NCBI GenBank assembly: GCA_031363915.1
Contig: JANLVI010000007.1
Span: 1-64,000 of the forward strand
Source of the DNA: JANLVI01 sp031363915
GTDB taxonomy: Bacteria > Vulcanimicrobiota > Vulcanimicrobiia > Vulcanimicrobiales > Vulcanimicrobiaceae
Direction: 5' to 3'
DNA: 64,000 nucleotides
Of this stretch, positions 1 to 8,813 are shown piece after piece. A program made the translations under genes and the position numbers. The notes under the pieces are model-generated. The model did no database searches and was not told the DNA's origin. It was given only the letters and a program-made list of their open reading frames with translations. Position 1 is the first letter of the stretch, and each line of letters begins with the position of its first letter.

Positions 1-1
1 A

Positions 2-64
2 GTCGGAGCCATCGCTGAAATGCTTGCACGGAATGTTATTGACTCAAAGACCATCGATGCGTAA
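2..64 (+). CDS. C-terminal end of an unidentified upstream gene (partial)
   Basis: An open frame enters from the left edge and ends at a TAA at 62-64. It encodes about 20 residues ending in SKTIDA. The next gene starts only 6 nt downstream on the same strand, which suggests the fragment is the end of a real co-directional gene. Too little is visible to name a family, and a chance open frame of this length cannot be excluded. Confidence 0.4.
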   Translation, partial: VGAIAEMLARNVIDSKTIDA

Positions 65-70
65 TTTCGG

Positions 71-1255
71 TTGATCGCGGCTCTTCGGAATCGGCGCTTT
101 GCGGCGTACATTCTTACGGCCGCGAGTGCAGATGCCGGCTATTGGATCGCGATGATCGCGCAGAGTTGGCTCGTGCTTACGCTGACCGACTCGGCATTTT
201 GGCTCGGGATGGTGGCCGGTGTCGGCCAACTGCCCTATTTGCTCTTTTCGCTTGCGGGCGGATCGCTTGCCGATCGGTTTGACCGGCGGGCGATCATTGC
301 AATCAACAACGTCGGCATCGCGATTATCTCGCTTACCACCGCCGCGCTCGTCATCACGCACGCGATCACAATTGTGTGGCTGCTGGTCCTCGGCTTTTTG
401 ATGGGCGTGATCTTCGCGATCGAACAACCGGTCGACCGCGCGTGGCTCTACGATCTGGTCGATCGTACGTTGCTCGATACGTCGATTGCGATTTCGTCGC
501 TCGAGTGGGCCGTCGCGCGCACCGTCGGCCCAGCGATCGGCGGCGCAGCCGTCGCACTCATTGGCGTCGCTGCGGGCTACATCGCGTTCGCGATTCTCGT
601 TCTGCCGCTTGCCGTGCTCGCCATCGTGCTTGCGAAGCGTCACGCTCCGCCCGTCGAACCGGCAGCATCGACCGACACACACGGTGATGGAAAACGCGAA
701 CGCGCGATCGTGCTGTTCTCGATTTTCATCGCGACGTTCTCGATCGGGGTGACGCCGTACATCACGCTCTTGCCGGAGATCGCAAAGCACACGTTCGGTG
801 CCGATGCCCGCGGCTACGGCGCGATGGCCGCGGCGGGCGGCGTCGGATCGATCCTCGGTGCCATCACGCTTGCACTCGCCGGCGATCTCAAACATCGCGG
901 CCGAATCACTACGATCGCAGCCTGCGCGGGCGCACTGCTTCTCGTGCTCTTCACGCGGGTCCATCGGTTCGAGCTTGGGCTCGTCATCCTCGCCGCGATG
1001 GGCGCCGTCGACACGCTCATGTATGCCCTTGCCAATACTTACGTACAGTCGATCGCAAGCGCCGCGCGACGCGGCTGGGCCAACGCCGTCTTCTCGCTTG
1101 CGTTCCTCGGCGGAATGCCGATCGGCAGCGTGATCCTCGGTTCGTTCGCCCAGAAATTCGGCTCCGCGCCGACCCTGGCGATTTCGGCGACGCTCGTCGC
1201 CGCCTCGGCGTTCGGTTTCTGGACGCTTGCGCCGGGGGCGCGGGACGCGGCATGA
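71..1255 (+). CDS. MFS transporter, EntS/MFS_3-like
   Basis: The 394-residue protein has the length and layout of a 12-helix major facilitator. It begins directly with a helix and carries the loop 2-3 signature GGSLADRFDRR near residues 62-72. The N-terminal style, with AQSWLVLTLTDSAFWLG after the first helix, resembles the enterobactin-exporter (EntS/DUF894) branch, so export of a small molecule is the likely role. The substrate cannot be read from sequence. The start is a TTG at 71, because no ATG or GTG precedes the first conserved helix. selO follows after 34 nt on the same strand, but a functional link is not evident. Confidence 0.85.
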   Translation: MIAALRNRRFAAYILTAASADAGYWIAMIAQSWLVLTLTDSAFWLGMVAGVGQLPYLLFSLAGGSLADRFDRRAIIAINNVGIAIISLTTAALVITHAITIVWLLVLGFLMGVIFAIEQPVDRAWLYDLVDRTLLDTSIAISSLEWAVARTVGPAIGGAAVALIGVAAGYIAFAILVLPLAVLAIVLAKRHAPPVEPAASTDTHGDGKRERAIVLFSIFIATFSIGVTPYITLLPEIAKHTFGADARGYGAMAAAGGVGSILGAITLALAGDLKHRGRITTIAACAGALLLVLFTRVHRFELGLVILAAMGAVDTLMYALANTYVQSIASAARRGWANAVFSLAFLGGMPIGSVILGSFAQKFGSAPTLAISATLVAASAFGFWTLAPGARDAA

Positions 1256-1289
1256 AAACTTCGCGGACGTGGCGCGGGTCTTAGGGACG

Positions 1290-2777
1290 ATGATCGCGCC
1301 GGAACGAACCGACCTTGCCCTCGACGAGCTGACGTTCGCCAACCGCTTCGCGCGGCTTGGCGAGGGCTTTTTCGAGCGGCGCAATCCGACGCCGCTCCCC
1401 GCTCCGCGCCTGGTCGCATTCAACCCCGACGCGGCAGCGCTGATCGACCTGCGACCGGGCGAAGAGACGCGCGATCGGTTCGTCGCGCTCGCTGCCGGCA
1501 ACGCGATCGTGCGCGGCATGGAGCCCCTCGCCGCCGTCTATGCGGGTCATCAATTCGGCGGCTTCTCCGCGCAGCTTGGCGACGGTCGCGCGATCTTGCT
1601 CGGCGATGTCCTCAACACGCGCGGCGAGCACTGGGAATTGCAACTCAAAGGCGGCGGCCTGACGGCGTTCTCACGTTTTGGCGATGGCCGCGCGGTGTTG
1701 CGTTCGACGATCCGTGAGTATCTCGCAAGCGAAGCAATGTTCGCGCTCGGCATTCCGACGACACGCGCACTCTCGATTACCGGCAGCGACGAGCCGGTCT
1801 TGCGCGAACGCCCGGAGACCGCCGCTGTGTTGATCCGCGTGGCCCCGACGTTCGTGCGATTCGGTTCGTTTGAATTCTTCCACTATCAGCGCCGCCCCGA
1901 GATGCTCAAAGAACTCGCCGATTACGCGATCGCGACGTCGTTCCCGCATCTCGTCGCAAGCGGCGATCGCTACGCGCAATTATTCGCCCAAGTCGTGCGC
2001 GAGACCGCAGCATTGATGGCAGCGTGGCAGTCGGTCGGCTTCGCGCACGGCGTTATGAACACCGATAATTTCTCCATCGCCGGACTAACGCTCGACTACG
2101 GTCCGTTCGGTTTTATGGAAACCTACGAGCCGGGCTTCATCTGCAATCATTCCGATGATGGTGGACGCTACGCGTTCGATCAGCAGCCGGGAATCGGCCG
2201 CTGGAATTGTCTTGCGCTCGGCAACGCACTCACCACGCTCGTCGACAAAGACGAACTCGCGACGATCCTCGGCTTCTACGAAGATGCGTACCGTGCGGCG
2301 TATCTCGAGCGCGCGCGCGCAAAACTGGGCCTCGCGACAATCGACGATGGCGCTGCAAAGCTGGTCGTCGACCTGCTCGATCTCATGGCCGCCGCGCGCG
2401 CCGACTTCACGCGCACGTTCCGCTCGCTCGGTCCGATCGATGCGACCCCCGCAGTGGCCGACGATGCGTTCGTCACACCATTCAACGACCGCGATGCGAT
2501 CTACGCCTGGCTCAATCGCTATCGCGAGCGGCTCGCGCACGAGACGACGACCCCCGCCGAACGCACCGCGCAGAAGAACGCCGCGAACCCGAAGTACGTG
2601 TTGCGAAATTATCTTGCGCAAAACGCGATCGAGCGCGCGGAGAACGGCAACTACAGCGAGATCGCTAAGCTCCACGACATCCTACGTCGCCCCTTCGACG
2701 AGCAACCCGAACACGAATCGTACGCCGCACTGCCGCCCGGTTGGGCTGCAACGCTGAGCGTCAGCTGCTCGAGCTAG
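1290..2777 (+). CDS. selO: Protein adenylyltransferase SelO (YdiU/UPF0061)
   Basis: SelO is a pseudokinase-fold enzyme that transfers AMP from ATP to Ser, Thr or Tyr of target proteins and is tied to redox stress responses. The 495-residue product has the family blocks YAGHQFGGFSAQLGDGRA, WELQLKGGGLTAFSR, an HGVMNTDN catalytic-loop motif and DYGPFGFMETY. It ends in SCSS, the conserved C-terminal cysteine motif; this position is selenocysteine in animal SelO and cysteine here. The ATG at 1290 was chosen over an in-frame start at 1227 because it follows a TAGGGA-type ribosome site and matches the family N-terminus. Its 3' end overlaps the convergent MFS gene by 17 nt. Confidence 0.93.
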   Translation: MIAPERTDLALDELTFANRFARLGEGFFERRNPTPLPAPRLVAFNPDAAALIDLRPGEETRDRFVALAAGNAIVRGMEPLAAVYAGHQFGGFSAQLGDGRAILLGDVLNTRGEHWELQLKGGGLTAFSRFGDGRAVLRSTIREYLASEAMFALGIPTTRALSITGSDEPVLRERPETAAVLIRVAPTFVRFGSFEFFHYQRRPEMLKELADYAIATSFPHLVASGDRYAQLFAQVVRETAALMAAWQSVGFAHGVMNTDNFSIAGLTLDYGPFGFMETYEPGFICNHSDDGGRYAFDQQPGIGRWNCLALGNALTTLVDKDELATILGFYEDAYRAAYLERARAKLGLATIDDGAAKLVVDLLDLMAAARADFTRTFRSLGPIDATPAVADDAFVTPFNDRDAIYAWLNRYRERLAHETTTPAERTAQKNAANPKYVLRNYLAQNAIERAENGNYSEIAKLHDILRRPFDEQPEHESYAALPPGWAATLSVSCSS

Positions 2778-3963
2778 ACGCGGACCGCCGCGTATCGCGA
2801 CGATCGCGAATGATCGTCTTCACGTGCGCGTTCGCGTTGCGCGGTCGATTCGTCGGCTTTTTTGATAGAAGCACGTACGGCAGCGCCGCGAGCGGAACGA
2901 ACGCGCAGATCGTAATCGCAAGGACGTAACCGCCGTGCGCGGCGGAGACAACCGCCGCCAAAATCGCACCGATCGCACCGCCGAGACTAAAGGCAAAATT
3001 ATACGCCCCCATCGCTGCGCCGCGCGTACGCGGTGAGCTCTTCTCGAAGAAGAGTCCAAGCCCAATCGGCACGACCGCACCCCACGCAACGCCAAGACAC
3101 ACACCCGCTCCAATCACTTCGAGCGGCGAGGTCGCGCGCGCAGCGAGTAAACACCCGACGCCCTGCATTAGCGCGGCCGGCAGCGCGATCGCGCGCGGGC
3201 CGAAGCGATCCACGAGGCGTCCGGCCGGATACCGGAAGGCAAACGTGCTCACGGCGAGCGCCGTAAAAATGAGCGCGCCGTTCACCACGCCGCGTTCGTG
3301 AAAGGTGATCACGGCAAGCGCCGCATTTACGCCGCTCTGCAATGTGGTCGACACGAGGAACACAATCGCGGGCAGCCACGCGGAGCGCATGAAGATCTTG
3401 CGGCTACGGCGCTGCTTTGTCGGTTCGTGCTTCTCCGGTAAGAGAAAGAGCACCGCGACCCCGGCGACGCCGACGATCATCGACCACAAATATTGCTCGT
3501 GTTTGATCCCATGCTGCCACATCCAAACCGAGAGCGCGGGCGAGACCGCAAACGAGATGTTCCCGATCATGCCGAGTGTCCCGACCGCCGACGCCGAGCG
3601 CTCCGGCGCGACCAAGGCCGACGCATAGGCAAACTCCGCCGTCGTATACGCAACGATCGCCAGGCTCCGCAGCGCCATCACCAGGCCCGTCGGCACTTCC
3701 CCGTGGACGAAGGCTAGCAAAAACAAGGCGAGCACCGCGACCGCCCCGGCGATCCGGATCATGAGCAGTCGGCCGAACCGGTCCGCCAAGACGCCGATCG
3801 GGACGCTGCCCCCCAGGGCGGCGGCCAAGCCGAACCCGACGACGATGGAAATCCCAAAGGCGGTTACGCCGTCGTCGTGCAGGGCAAGGGGCAGGGAGCC
3901 CGTCGGTAGATTGATCGTGAAATCTAAAAGAAGCGTGCTCACGACCAAGATCGCGTAGGCCAT
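2761..3963 (-). CDS. MFS transporter
   Basis: This 400-residue protein has about twelve hydrophobic segments. The loop motif GVLADRFGRL lies near residues 58-67 and a second, related motif PAGRLVDRFGPR lies in the C-terminal half, as expected for duplicated MFS halves. The C-terminus is a basic cytoplasmic tail ending in a serine run that overlaps the end of selO on the other strand. Nothing in the sequence points to a substrate. The start at 3963 fits a helix beginning immediately after the initiator Met. The gene stands alone on this strand. Confidence 0.85.
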   Translation of the reverse strand: MAYAILVVSTLLLDFTINLPTGSLPLALHDDGVTAFGISIVVGFGLAAALGGSVPIGVLADRFGRLLMIRIAGAVAVLALFLLAFVHGEVPTGLVMALRSLAIVAYTTAEFAYASALVAPERSASAVGTLGMIGNISFAVSPALSVWMWQHGIKHEQYLWSMIVGVAGVAVLFLLPEKHEPTKQRRSRKIFMRSAWLPAIVFLVSTTLQSGVNAALAVITFHERGVVNGALIFTALAVSTFAFRYPAGRLVDRFGPRAIALPAALMQGVGCLLAARATSPLEVIGAGVCLGVAWGAVVPIGLGLFFEKSSPRTRGAAMGAYNFAFSLGGAIGAILAAVVSAAHGGYVLAITICAFVPLAALPYVLLSKKPTNRPRNANAHVKTIIRDRRDTRRSASSSSS

Positions 3964-4100
3964 CCGTCTATTGTAGCAAACAGAGCGAAAGCTTTCGCCG
4001 GAATGTGCCGCTAAGGTACGCGAGTTTTGCCACCAACGGCGTCTATAGTATTGCTTGCCCGGCGACCGTCACGTTTGCCGGTATCATTTTAGGGAGTCCC

Positions 4101-4727
4101 ATGGGTCACGCACAATCGTACGAAGACGACGGCTCGCCGCAAGAGCAGAGCCGCCGCAAATTCATGGTCAACATGGTCGTGGGACTCAGCGGAGTGATCG
4201 GGCTGGTGCTCGGTATCCCGCTCGTGAGCACCATGATCCCTGATTCGAGCTCCGGTGGCGCGGCCTGGTCGCCGCTCTCCGATGAAGAATTTAAAAAGCT
4301 CGAAGCGGCGACCGAGAGGCCGGTAAAAGTCACGTTCAACGTGCACACGGTCGACGGCTATCTCCCCCCCTCCGATGACGAGCAATTCGTCTGGGCGATC
4401 AAAACGACGGAAGCGAAGATGCGCGCTGCGCGCCCCGAACTCTTCGAGGGCAAGGTTAAGCTGCCGTATTCGGTCGTCAACATGGGCTTCGTCGTCTTCA
4501 GCCCCGTCTGCCCGCACCTCGGATGCCGCTACGTCTTGGACACCGACGGCAAATTCTTATGCCACTGCCACGGGTCGCGCTACGACGATCTCGGCGTGCA
4601 TATTGCTGGCCCCGCGCAGCGCGGTCTCGACCCGCTTCCGCTTCGCGACCACAACGGTAAGGCCGAAGTGACCTGGATTCACTACAAGGGCAACGAGCCC
4701 GACCACGTCATCATTTCCTACACGTAA
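4101..4727 (+). CDS. qcrA: Rieske [2Fe-2S] subunit of the quinol:cytochrome c oxidoreductase
   Basis: The 208-residue protein has a short cytoplasmic N-terminus, an RRKFM twin-arginine-like motif at about residues 18-22, one membrane helix, and a C-terminal Rieske fold. The cluster ligands are visible in CPHLGC and CHCHGSRYD, which supply two Cys and two His plus the disulphide pair. It shuttles electrons from quinol at the Qo site to cytochrome c. The ATG at 4101 follows an AGGGAG ribosome site and gives the usual Tat-type N-terminus; an upstream in-frame start at 4005 lacks these. The cytochrome b-c fusion gene follows 26 nt downstream and completes the complex. Confidence 0.95.
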   Translation: MGHAQSYEDDGSPQEQSRRKFMVNMVVGLSGVIGLVLGIPLVSTMIPDSSSGGAAWSPLSDEEFKKLEAATERPVKVTFNVHTVDGYLPPSDDEQFVWAIKTTEAKMRAARPELFEGKVKLPYSVVNMGFVVFSPVCPHLGCRYVLDTDGKFLCHCHGSRYDDLGVHIAGPAQRGLDPLPLRDHNGKAEVTWIHYKGNEPDHVIISYT

Positions 4728-4753
4728 TCATCAAGAATCGCAGGAGTTAATCG

Positions 4754-6307
4754 ATGCTGACCTGGCTTGACCAACGCACCGGGGTCGTGACCGCTACGAA
4801 GGACTTCCTCACCGAGGACGTCCCGGGCGGCGCGAGTTACTGGTACGCATTCGGAAGCGCGACCGTTTTCGCCATGATCATCCAGATCGTGACGGGGATG
4901 TTCCTCACGTTGTATTACTCGCCGGCAGCGAGCACGGCGTGGGCGTCGACCTTGTATATCTATCAGAAGGTCCCGTTCGGAAAATTCATCATCAGCATGC
5001 ACTACTGGGGCGCGTCGGCCATGATCGCATTCATGGCGATGCATCTCTTGCAAGTGCTGATCTGGGGCGCGTACAAGAAACCGCGCGAACTCCAGTGGAT
5101 CGTCGGCGTCGTGCTCTTCCTGCTCACGATCGTGCTCGGCCTGACGGGCTATTTGCTCCCGTGGGATCAGAACGCGTTCCTCGCCTCGCAGGTCGCCATT
5201 CAAATCGCCGGTTCGGTTCCGATCGTCGGAAATGCGACCGTGGCCTTCCTCCAAGATGGCGCTACGCTCGGCACGCTCACCATCAACCGGTTCTTCGGTA
5301 TCCACGTCTGGCTCGTGCCGGCCGTCCTCATCGGCCTTGTCGGCGCCCACCTTGCGATCTTCCGCTGGAACGGCGCCGCCGGACCGCCGCTGGATGAAGC
5401 ACCCAAACTCAAGCCCGGCCGCTTCTGGCCCGACCAGATGTTCATGGACATCGTCGTCTCGTTTGCGATGTTCGCCGTCATCGTCGTGCTCGCGCTCATC
5501 GCCCCGCCGATCCTCGACGCGAGGGCTGACCCGAACGATACCGCGTTCATCGCCTATCCGGCGTGGTACTTTCTGGCACTTTTCGACCTGCTCACGATCG
5601 TCGGTAAGTTCCCCGACGCGGTCGTGCCGACGCTCGATCTCGTCGCAACCGTCATCTTCCCCGGCCTGCTCGTCGGCGTGCTCGTCCTGCTTCCGTTCAT
5701 CGACCGCAACCCCAGCCGCCGCATATCGCGTCGCCCGTGGATTCTCGGCGTAACGGCACTGACGATGGTCGGCGCGATCGGCCTCTCGCTCCACGGCCAA
5801 ATCGGTATCCAAGTCGCGCAAGCCTCCGTGGGCTACACGCCCCCCGACATCAACTCGTTTGCCGCACCCGCCGCAGTGACGACAACCGGCACGACTGCCG
5901 GAACCGCCGCCGCGTCGACGGGCATGACCGCCGGAACCACCGTCGCATCGACGGGCGGCGCCGGCGGGTCGGCCGCACTCCCCGGTATGGCGCTGGGCGC
6001 GACCGTCTACACCGCCAACTGCTCGGGCTGCCATGCGGCAAACGGAGCGGGACTCGCCGGTCAGTTCCCGCCGCTTGCGAAGAACGACTATACGACGGGC
6101 GATGTGAAGGCCGTCATCCACACCCTCAACTACGGCCTCGTTGGCAAAATCAAAGTCAACGGCGCTGATTACAACGGACAGATGCCGGCTTGGAAAGGCC
6201 AGCTCAAAGACGCCGAAATCGCCGCGGTGATCACGTACATCCGCAACTCGTGGGGCAACAAAGGCTCCGCAGTTACCGCAGCTGACGTAGCGGCTGGCGC
6301 CAAGTAA
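4754..6307 (+). CDS. qcrB: Cytochrome b6/subunit IV/cytochrome c fusion of the bc-type complex
   Basis: One 517-residue chain joins three parts. Residues 1-205 are a b6-like four-helix core, 225-350 are the subunit IV helices, and 415-500 are a class I cytochrome c after a Thr/Ala/Gly-rich linker. Haem b ligands are H83/H97 and H184/H199. The 14 and 15 residue spacings are those of cytochrome b6, not mitochondrial cytochrome b. The c domain has CSGCH at 423-427 and a candidate axial Met at 477. The b portion contains no cysteine, so there is no covalent haem ci as in b6f. The Qo-site PEWY motif reads PAWY at 269-272. Together with the Rieske gene this is a minimal two-gene complex. Confidence 0.93.
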   Translation: MLTWLDQRTGVVTATKDFLTEDVPGGASYWYAFGSATVFAMIIQIVTGMFLTLYYSPAASTAWASTLYIYQKVPFGKFIISMHYWGASAMIAFMAMHLLQVLIWGAYKKPRELQWIVGVVLFLLTIVLGLTGYLLPWDQNAFLASQVAIQIAGSVPIVGNATVAFLQDGATLGTLTINRFFGIHVWLVPAVLIGLVGAHLAIFRWNGAAGPPLDEAPKLKPGRFWPDQMFMDIVVSFAMFAVIVVLALIAPPILDARADPNDTAFIAYPAWYFLALFDLLTIVGKFPDAVVPTLDLVATVIFPGLLVGVLVLLPFIDRNPSRRISRRPWILGVTALTMVGAIGLSLHGQIGIQVAQASVGYTPPDINSFAAPAAVTTTGTTAGTAAASTGMTAGTTVASTGGAGGSAALPGMALGATVYTANCSGCHAANGAGLAGQFPPLAKNDYTTGDVKAVIHTLNYGLVGKIKVNGADYNGQMPAWKGQLKDAEIAAVITYIRNSWGNKGSAVTAADVAAGAK

Positions 6308-6331
6308 GAACCGACCCCGGGAACAAAAAAG

Positions 6332-6358
6332 ACCGTCGGCAACGACGGTATTTTTTTC
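6332..6358. terminator. Rho-independent terminator with GCAA tetraloop
   Basis: A perfect 7-bp stem, ACCGTCG (6332-6338) with CGACGGT (6343-6349), encloses a GCAA tetraloop and is followed by a run of seven T. An A-run at 6325-6330 would provide a U-tail on the reverse strand as well. It sits 24 nt after the cytochrome b-c stop codon and should end that operon. Confidence 0.9.
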
Positions 6359-6409
6359 TCGTGCTATTCCGACATTCCAACCACCTCGAAATAGAAACGG
6401 GGTTTAGGA

Positions 6410-6550
6410 TTGCAATCGCGCAGCGCGGATCCTTTGCGACCCTCTCCGAACCAAGCCTGTTTGGTCTCCGAAGACTATGCGCTGGGACAACTTCTCGTAA
6501 AATCGCTCGTCGAGAGTGGGTTCCGGGTATACGAGAAGCCGAACGTCTAG
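6410..6550 (+). CDS. Possible small protein, unknown (46 aa)
   Basis: The 254-nt gap between the terminator and the next gene holds a short frame from a TTG at 6410 to a TAG at 6548. Its last 30 codons have high third-position GC and read like a folded segment (ACLVSEDYALGQLLVKSLV, then GFRVYEKPNV). The start is preceded by only a weak purine stretch. Another overlapping frame (6361-6555) is open but has less protein-like composition. It is listed as a candidate only. Confidence 0.3.
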   Translation: MQSRSADPLRPSPNQACLVSEDYALGQLLVKSLVESGFRVYEKPNV

Positions 6551-6561
6551 ATTGAGGATTT

Positions 6562-7080
6562 ATGTCAGTCACAACGCCGCTCTCGCCCACGCCGACCACC
6601 TCGTCGTCCATCGGACGCCCGGGTCTCCCCAACTTGACCGCGATCGTCGAGTCGAAAACCGCGACCGAACGCGAGAAGCAAGTGGCCACCGGCCAGCGTG
6701 TCGCGCGCGAATTCAAAGCGTACGGGTACCTTTCGGCGCAGGCCAACGTCAGCGGCGACCCGCGCGCGTATTTGAAAGCGTACCTGACGTACTACGATTC
6801 GCTCTCACCCGAAGAGCAGCAATCCTCACGATATAAGGGAACGCGCGAAGGCGCACTCAAGGGTCTAGCCGATAGCGCATCGCTCGGCAACACCCAGCCG
6901 ACCGCGCAAGTCCGCGACCTGCCGATCATCACTGCGCCGCAAGCGCAACAGGCGTGGAGCCCGCTCCCGAGCGCCGACCTTCTCGGTAGCCTCAGATCGC
7001 TGCTCGGCATTATCGAGAAAACACGCCATCCCGATCCCGTTGTCCTCAAGCCGATCTCGAACTTCGACTTCAAAGCCTAG
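6562..7080 (+). CDS. Hypothetical protein, 172 aa
   Basis: The start ATG is preceded by TTGAGGA, a reasonable ribosome site. The product has no signal peptide or membrane helix. Residues 1-30 are rich in Ser, Thr and Pro, a helical middle follows (about 35-105, containing SGDPRAYLKAYLTYYDSLS), and the C-terminal third is Pro/Ala/Gln rich. I recognise no family. The stop overlaps the end of the convergent glycosyltransferase gene by 4 nt. Codon usage matches its neighbours, so I regard it as a real gene of unknown role. Confidence 0.7.
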   Translation: MSVTTPLSPTPTTSSSIGRPGLPNLTAIVESKTATEREKQVATGQRVAREFKAYGYLSAQANVSGDPRAYLKAYLTYYDSLSPEEQQSSRYKGTREGALKGLADSASLGNTQPTAQVRDLPIITAPQAQQAWSPLPSADLLGSLRSLLGIIEKTRHPDPVVLKPISNFDFKA

Positions 7081-8771
7081 TTCGGTTTCGCGCAGGCGCT
7101 CCCATCGATGTGGATGAGCGCATCTTTGAGCGCGGTGCCGACGAGTTGCACCCCTCGGTGCGCGGCCCGCGCGACGTCGATGAGATGCCCGACATCCTCG
7201 CGCTTGGTCACCATGAACGTAGGGCCGCTCGCGCAGAGAAATGCCGTGAATGCCGCGTCATTTTCGGGCACGTCGCTCACGCTCTCGATCGTTTTCACGC
7301 CGGGCTCCGTGTAGAACACGAGCGCGTTTCCGCCGCTGACGCCACGGATCGCGATCGTATCGCCGGGCGAACGCCGCGCTTCGATCATCGCAGCGAGCGC
7401 GGGGACGGGCTTGAGCGGTTCTGCTGCGGGTTCGGCGATGAACGCGATGAAGAGCACGAGCGCGGCCGACGAACACGCGAGCACGAACGGCGCGGCGATT
7501 GCGGTGCGTTCGCGCGCCACCACGACGACTGTCGCCAGCGAGCCGATGAAGATCCCGATTCCGAGAATCACGAGTTGCTGCAACACGACCACAATGTCGC
7601 CGTCGAGCCGGTTGATCTGGGCGAAGAAGTAAATCGCAATGGCGATGCAGCCGATCGTGAGCGGCACCGCAAGCGACCATCCGATGGCGGCGCGGCGATC
7701 GGCGCCACGGCTCACGCGCGTAAACCACAGCGCAACGAGAATCGCCAGCGCCGGCCACTCGAGCGCGATATAGTTCGGCAGCTTCGTTTGCGCGATGCTA
7801 AAAAACACGAATGGGAAAATCGCCCAGACAAACGCGAGCCGCGCGAGCGATCCCTCGGGCCGCTGCGCGCTCTTCCATTCGATCGCAAACGCGCGCGGTA
7901 AGAACGCGACCCACGGAAAGAATCCAAGAATCAGCACCGGTAGATAATAGTAGAACGGACCGCGCTGATTTTCGATGACGCCGGTGTAGCGGCCGAACGT
8001 ATAGTGTCCGATCATGTCGACGAGTGCCGGCATCCCCGCGCTCGTTCCGAGCAGCACGAACCACGGCAGCGCGATACCGAGAAACGCAACGCTTGCGATG
8101 ACGAGCGTCGAGATTTTCGGCGGAATAACCCCGTCGCCACGCCGCCACTGCCAGAACATCCAAAACACGATCACGGCGCCCGGGATGACGAGCGCGACGG
8201 GACCTTTCGCTAAAATACCAAACGCCGCCGCAATCGTACCGAAGATGAACGCGAGTGCACGCTTGCGTTCGTCGATCGGTGCCTCGGGTGCACCGTCGCT
8301 CGGCGGATCGAGCGCGCGAAACCACCACAGCACGCTTGCGGCAACGGCAAGATCGAGTAGCGCATCCATGATCGCGAGTCGTCCGACGATCGCTTGCATC
8401 AAACTCGAACTCAAGATAATCGCGGCGTACAAGCCCGCACGCGTGCCGGCAATGCGCGCAGTCGCATAACCGACCGCACCCGCCATCGCGATCGTCGCAA
8501 GCGCGGAGGGTAAACGCAGTGCGAACGACGTCACGCCGAATATCTTCGCAAAGAACGCCGCGAGCCAAAAGTAGAGCGGCGGCTGGACGTACCACGCCGC
8601 GCCGTTGAGATGCATGACGATCGCGTCGTGCGTGAGCAGAATTTCGCGCGCGACTTCGCCGTACGCCGTCTCGCTATTGTCCCAAAGCGTCCCAGCGCCG
8701 AGACCCGGCAGGGTGACTAGCGTGGCGAACGCCGCGCCGATAAGCGCGGCGCGGGCGGGGGCAAGGCGCAT
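7077..8771 (-). CDS. GT39/ArnT-like membrane glycosyltransferase
   Basis: The 564-residue protein has about 11-13 hydrophobic segments followed by a soluble C-terminal tail. That is the architecture of the dolichyl-phosphomannose mannosyltransferase/ArnT superfamily, which moves a sugar from a lipid-phosphate carrier to protein or lipid on the outer face of the membrane. The first external loop contains NSETAYGEVAREIL, matching the family's acidic catalytic loop (DE-x-RYxExAREM type), followed by a PPLYFW motif. The acceptor is unknown. It is divergent from the haem operon with a 42-nt intergenic region. Confidence 0.85.
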   Translation of the reverse strand: MRLAPARAALIGAAFATLVTLPGLGAGTLWDNSETAYGEVAREILLTHDAIVMHLNGAAWYVQPPLYFWLAAFFAKIFGVTSFALRLPSALATIAMAGAVGYATARIAGTRAGLYAAIILSSSLMQAIVGRLAIMDALLDLAVAASVLWWFRALDPPSDGAPEAPIDERKRALAFIFGTIAAAFGILAKGPVALVIPGAVIVFWMFWQWRRGDGVIPPKISTLVIASVAFLGIALPWFVLLGTSAGMPALVDMIGHYTFGRYTGVIENQRGPFYYYLPVLILGFFPWVAFLPRAFAIEWKSAQRPEGSLARLAFVWAIFPFVFFSIAQTKLPNYIALEWPALAILVALWFTRVSRGADRRAAIGWSLAVPLTIGCIAIAIYFFAQINRLDGDIVVVLQQLVILGIGIFIGSLATVVVVARERTAIAAPFVLACSSAALVLFIAFIAEPAAEPLKPVPALAAMIEARRSPGDTIAIRGVSGGNALVFYTEPGVKTIESVSDVPENDAAFTAFLCASGPTFMVTKREDVGHLIDVARAAHRGVQLVGTALKDALIHIDGSACAKPN

Positions 8772-8813
8772 CGGTTCACGGAGTTTGGTTGCCGTCTGCG
8801 AAAACCCTCAAGC

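Noticed and set aside
44..1519. A 491-codon minus-strand frame opposite the first MFS gene and selO
   Set aside because: It crosses two real genes and has charged, repetitive composition, as expected of a shadow frame.
4044..4049. TATAGT as a -10 box for the Rieske-cytochrome operon
   Set aside because: No -35-like hexamer lies at 16-18 nt, so I could not support a promoter call.
4718..6121. A 467-codon minus-strand frame opposite the cytochrome b-c fusion gene
   Set aside because: It has low-complexity Arg/Asp/Glu composition and no homology features; the opposite strand encodes an unmistakable cytochrome b.
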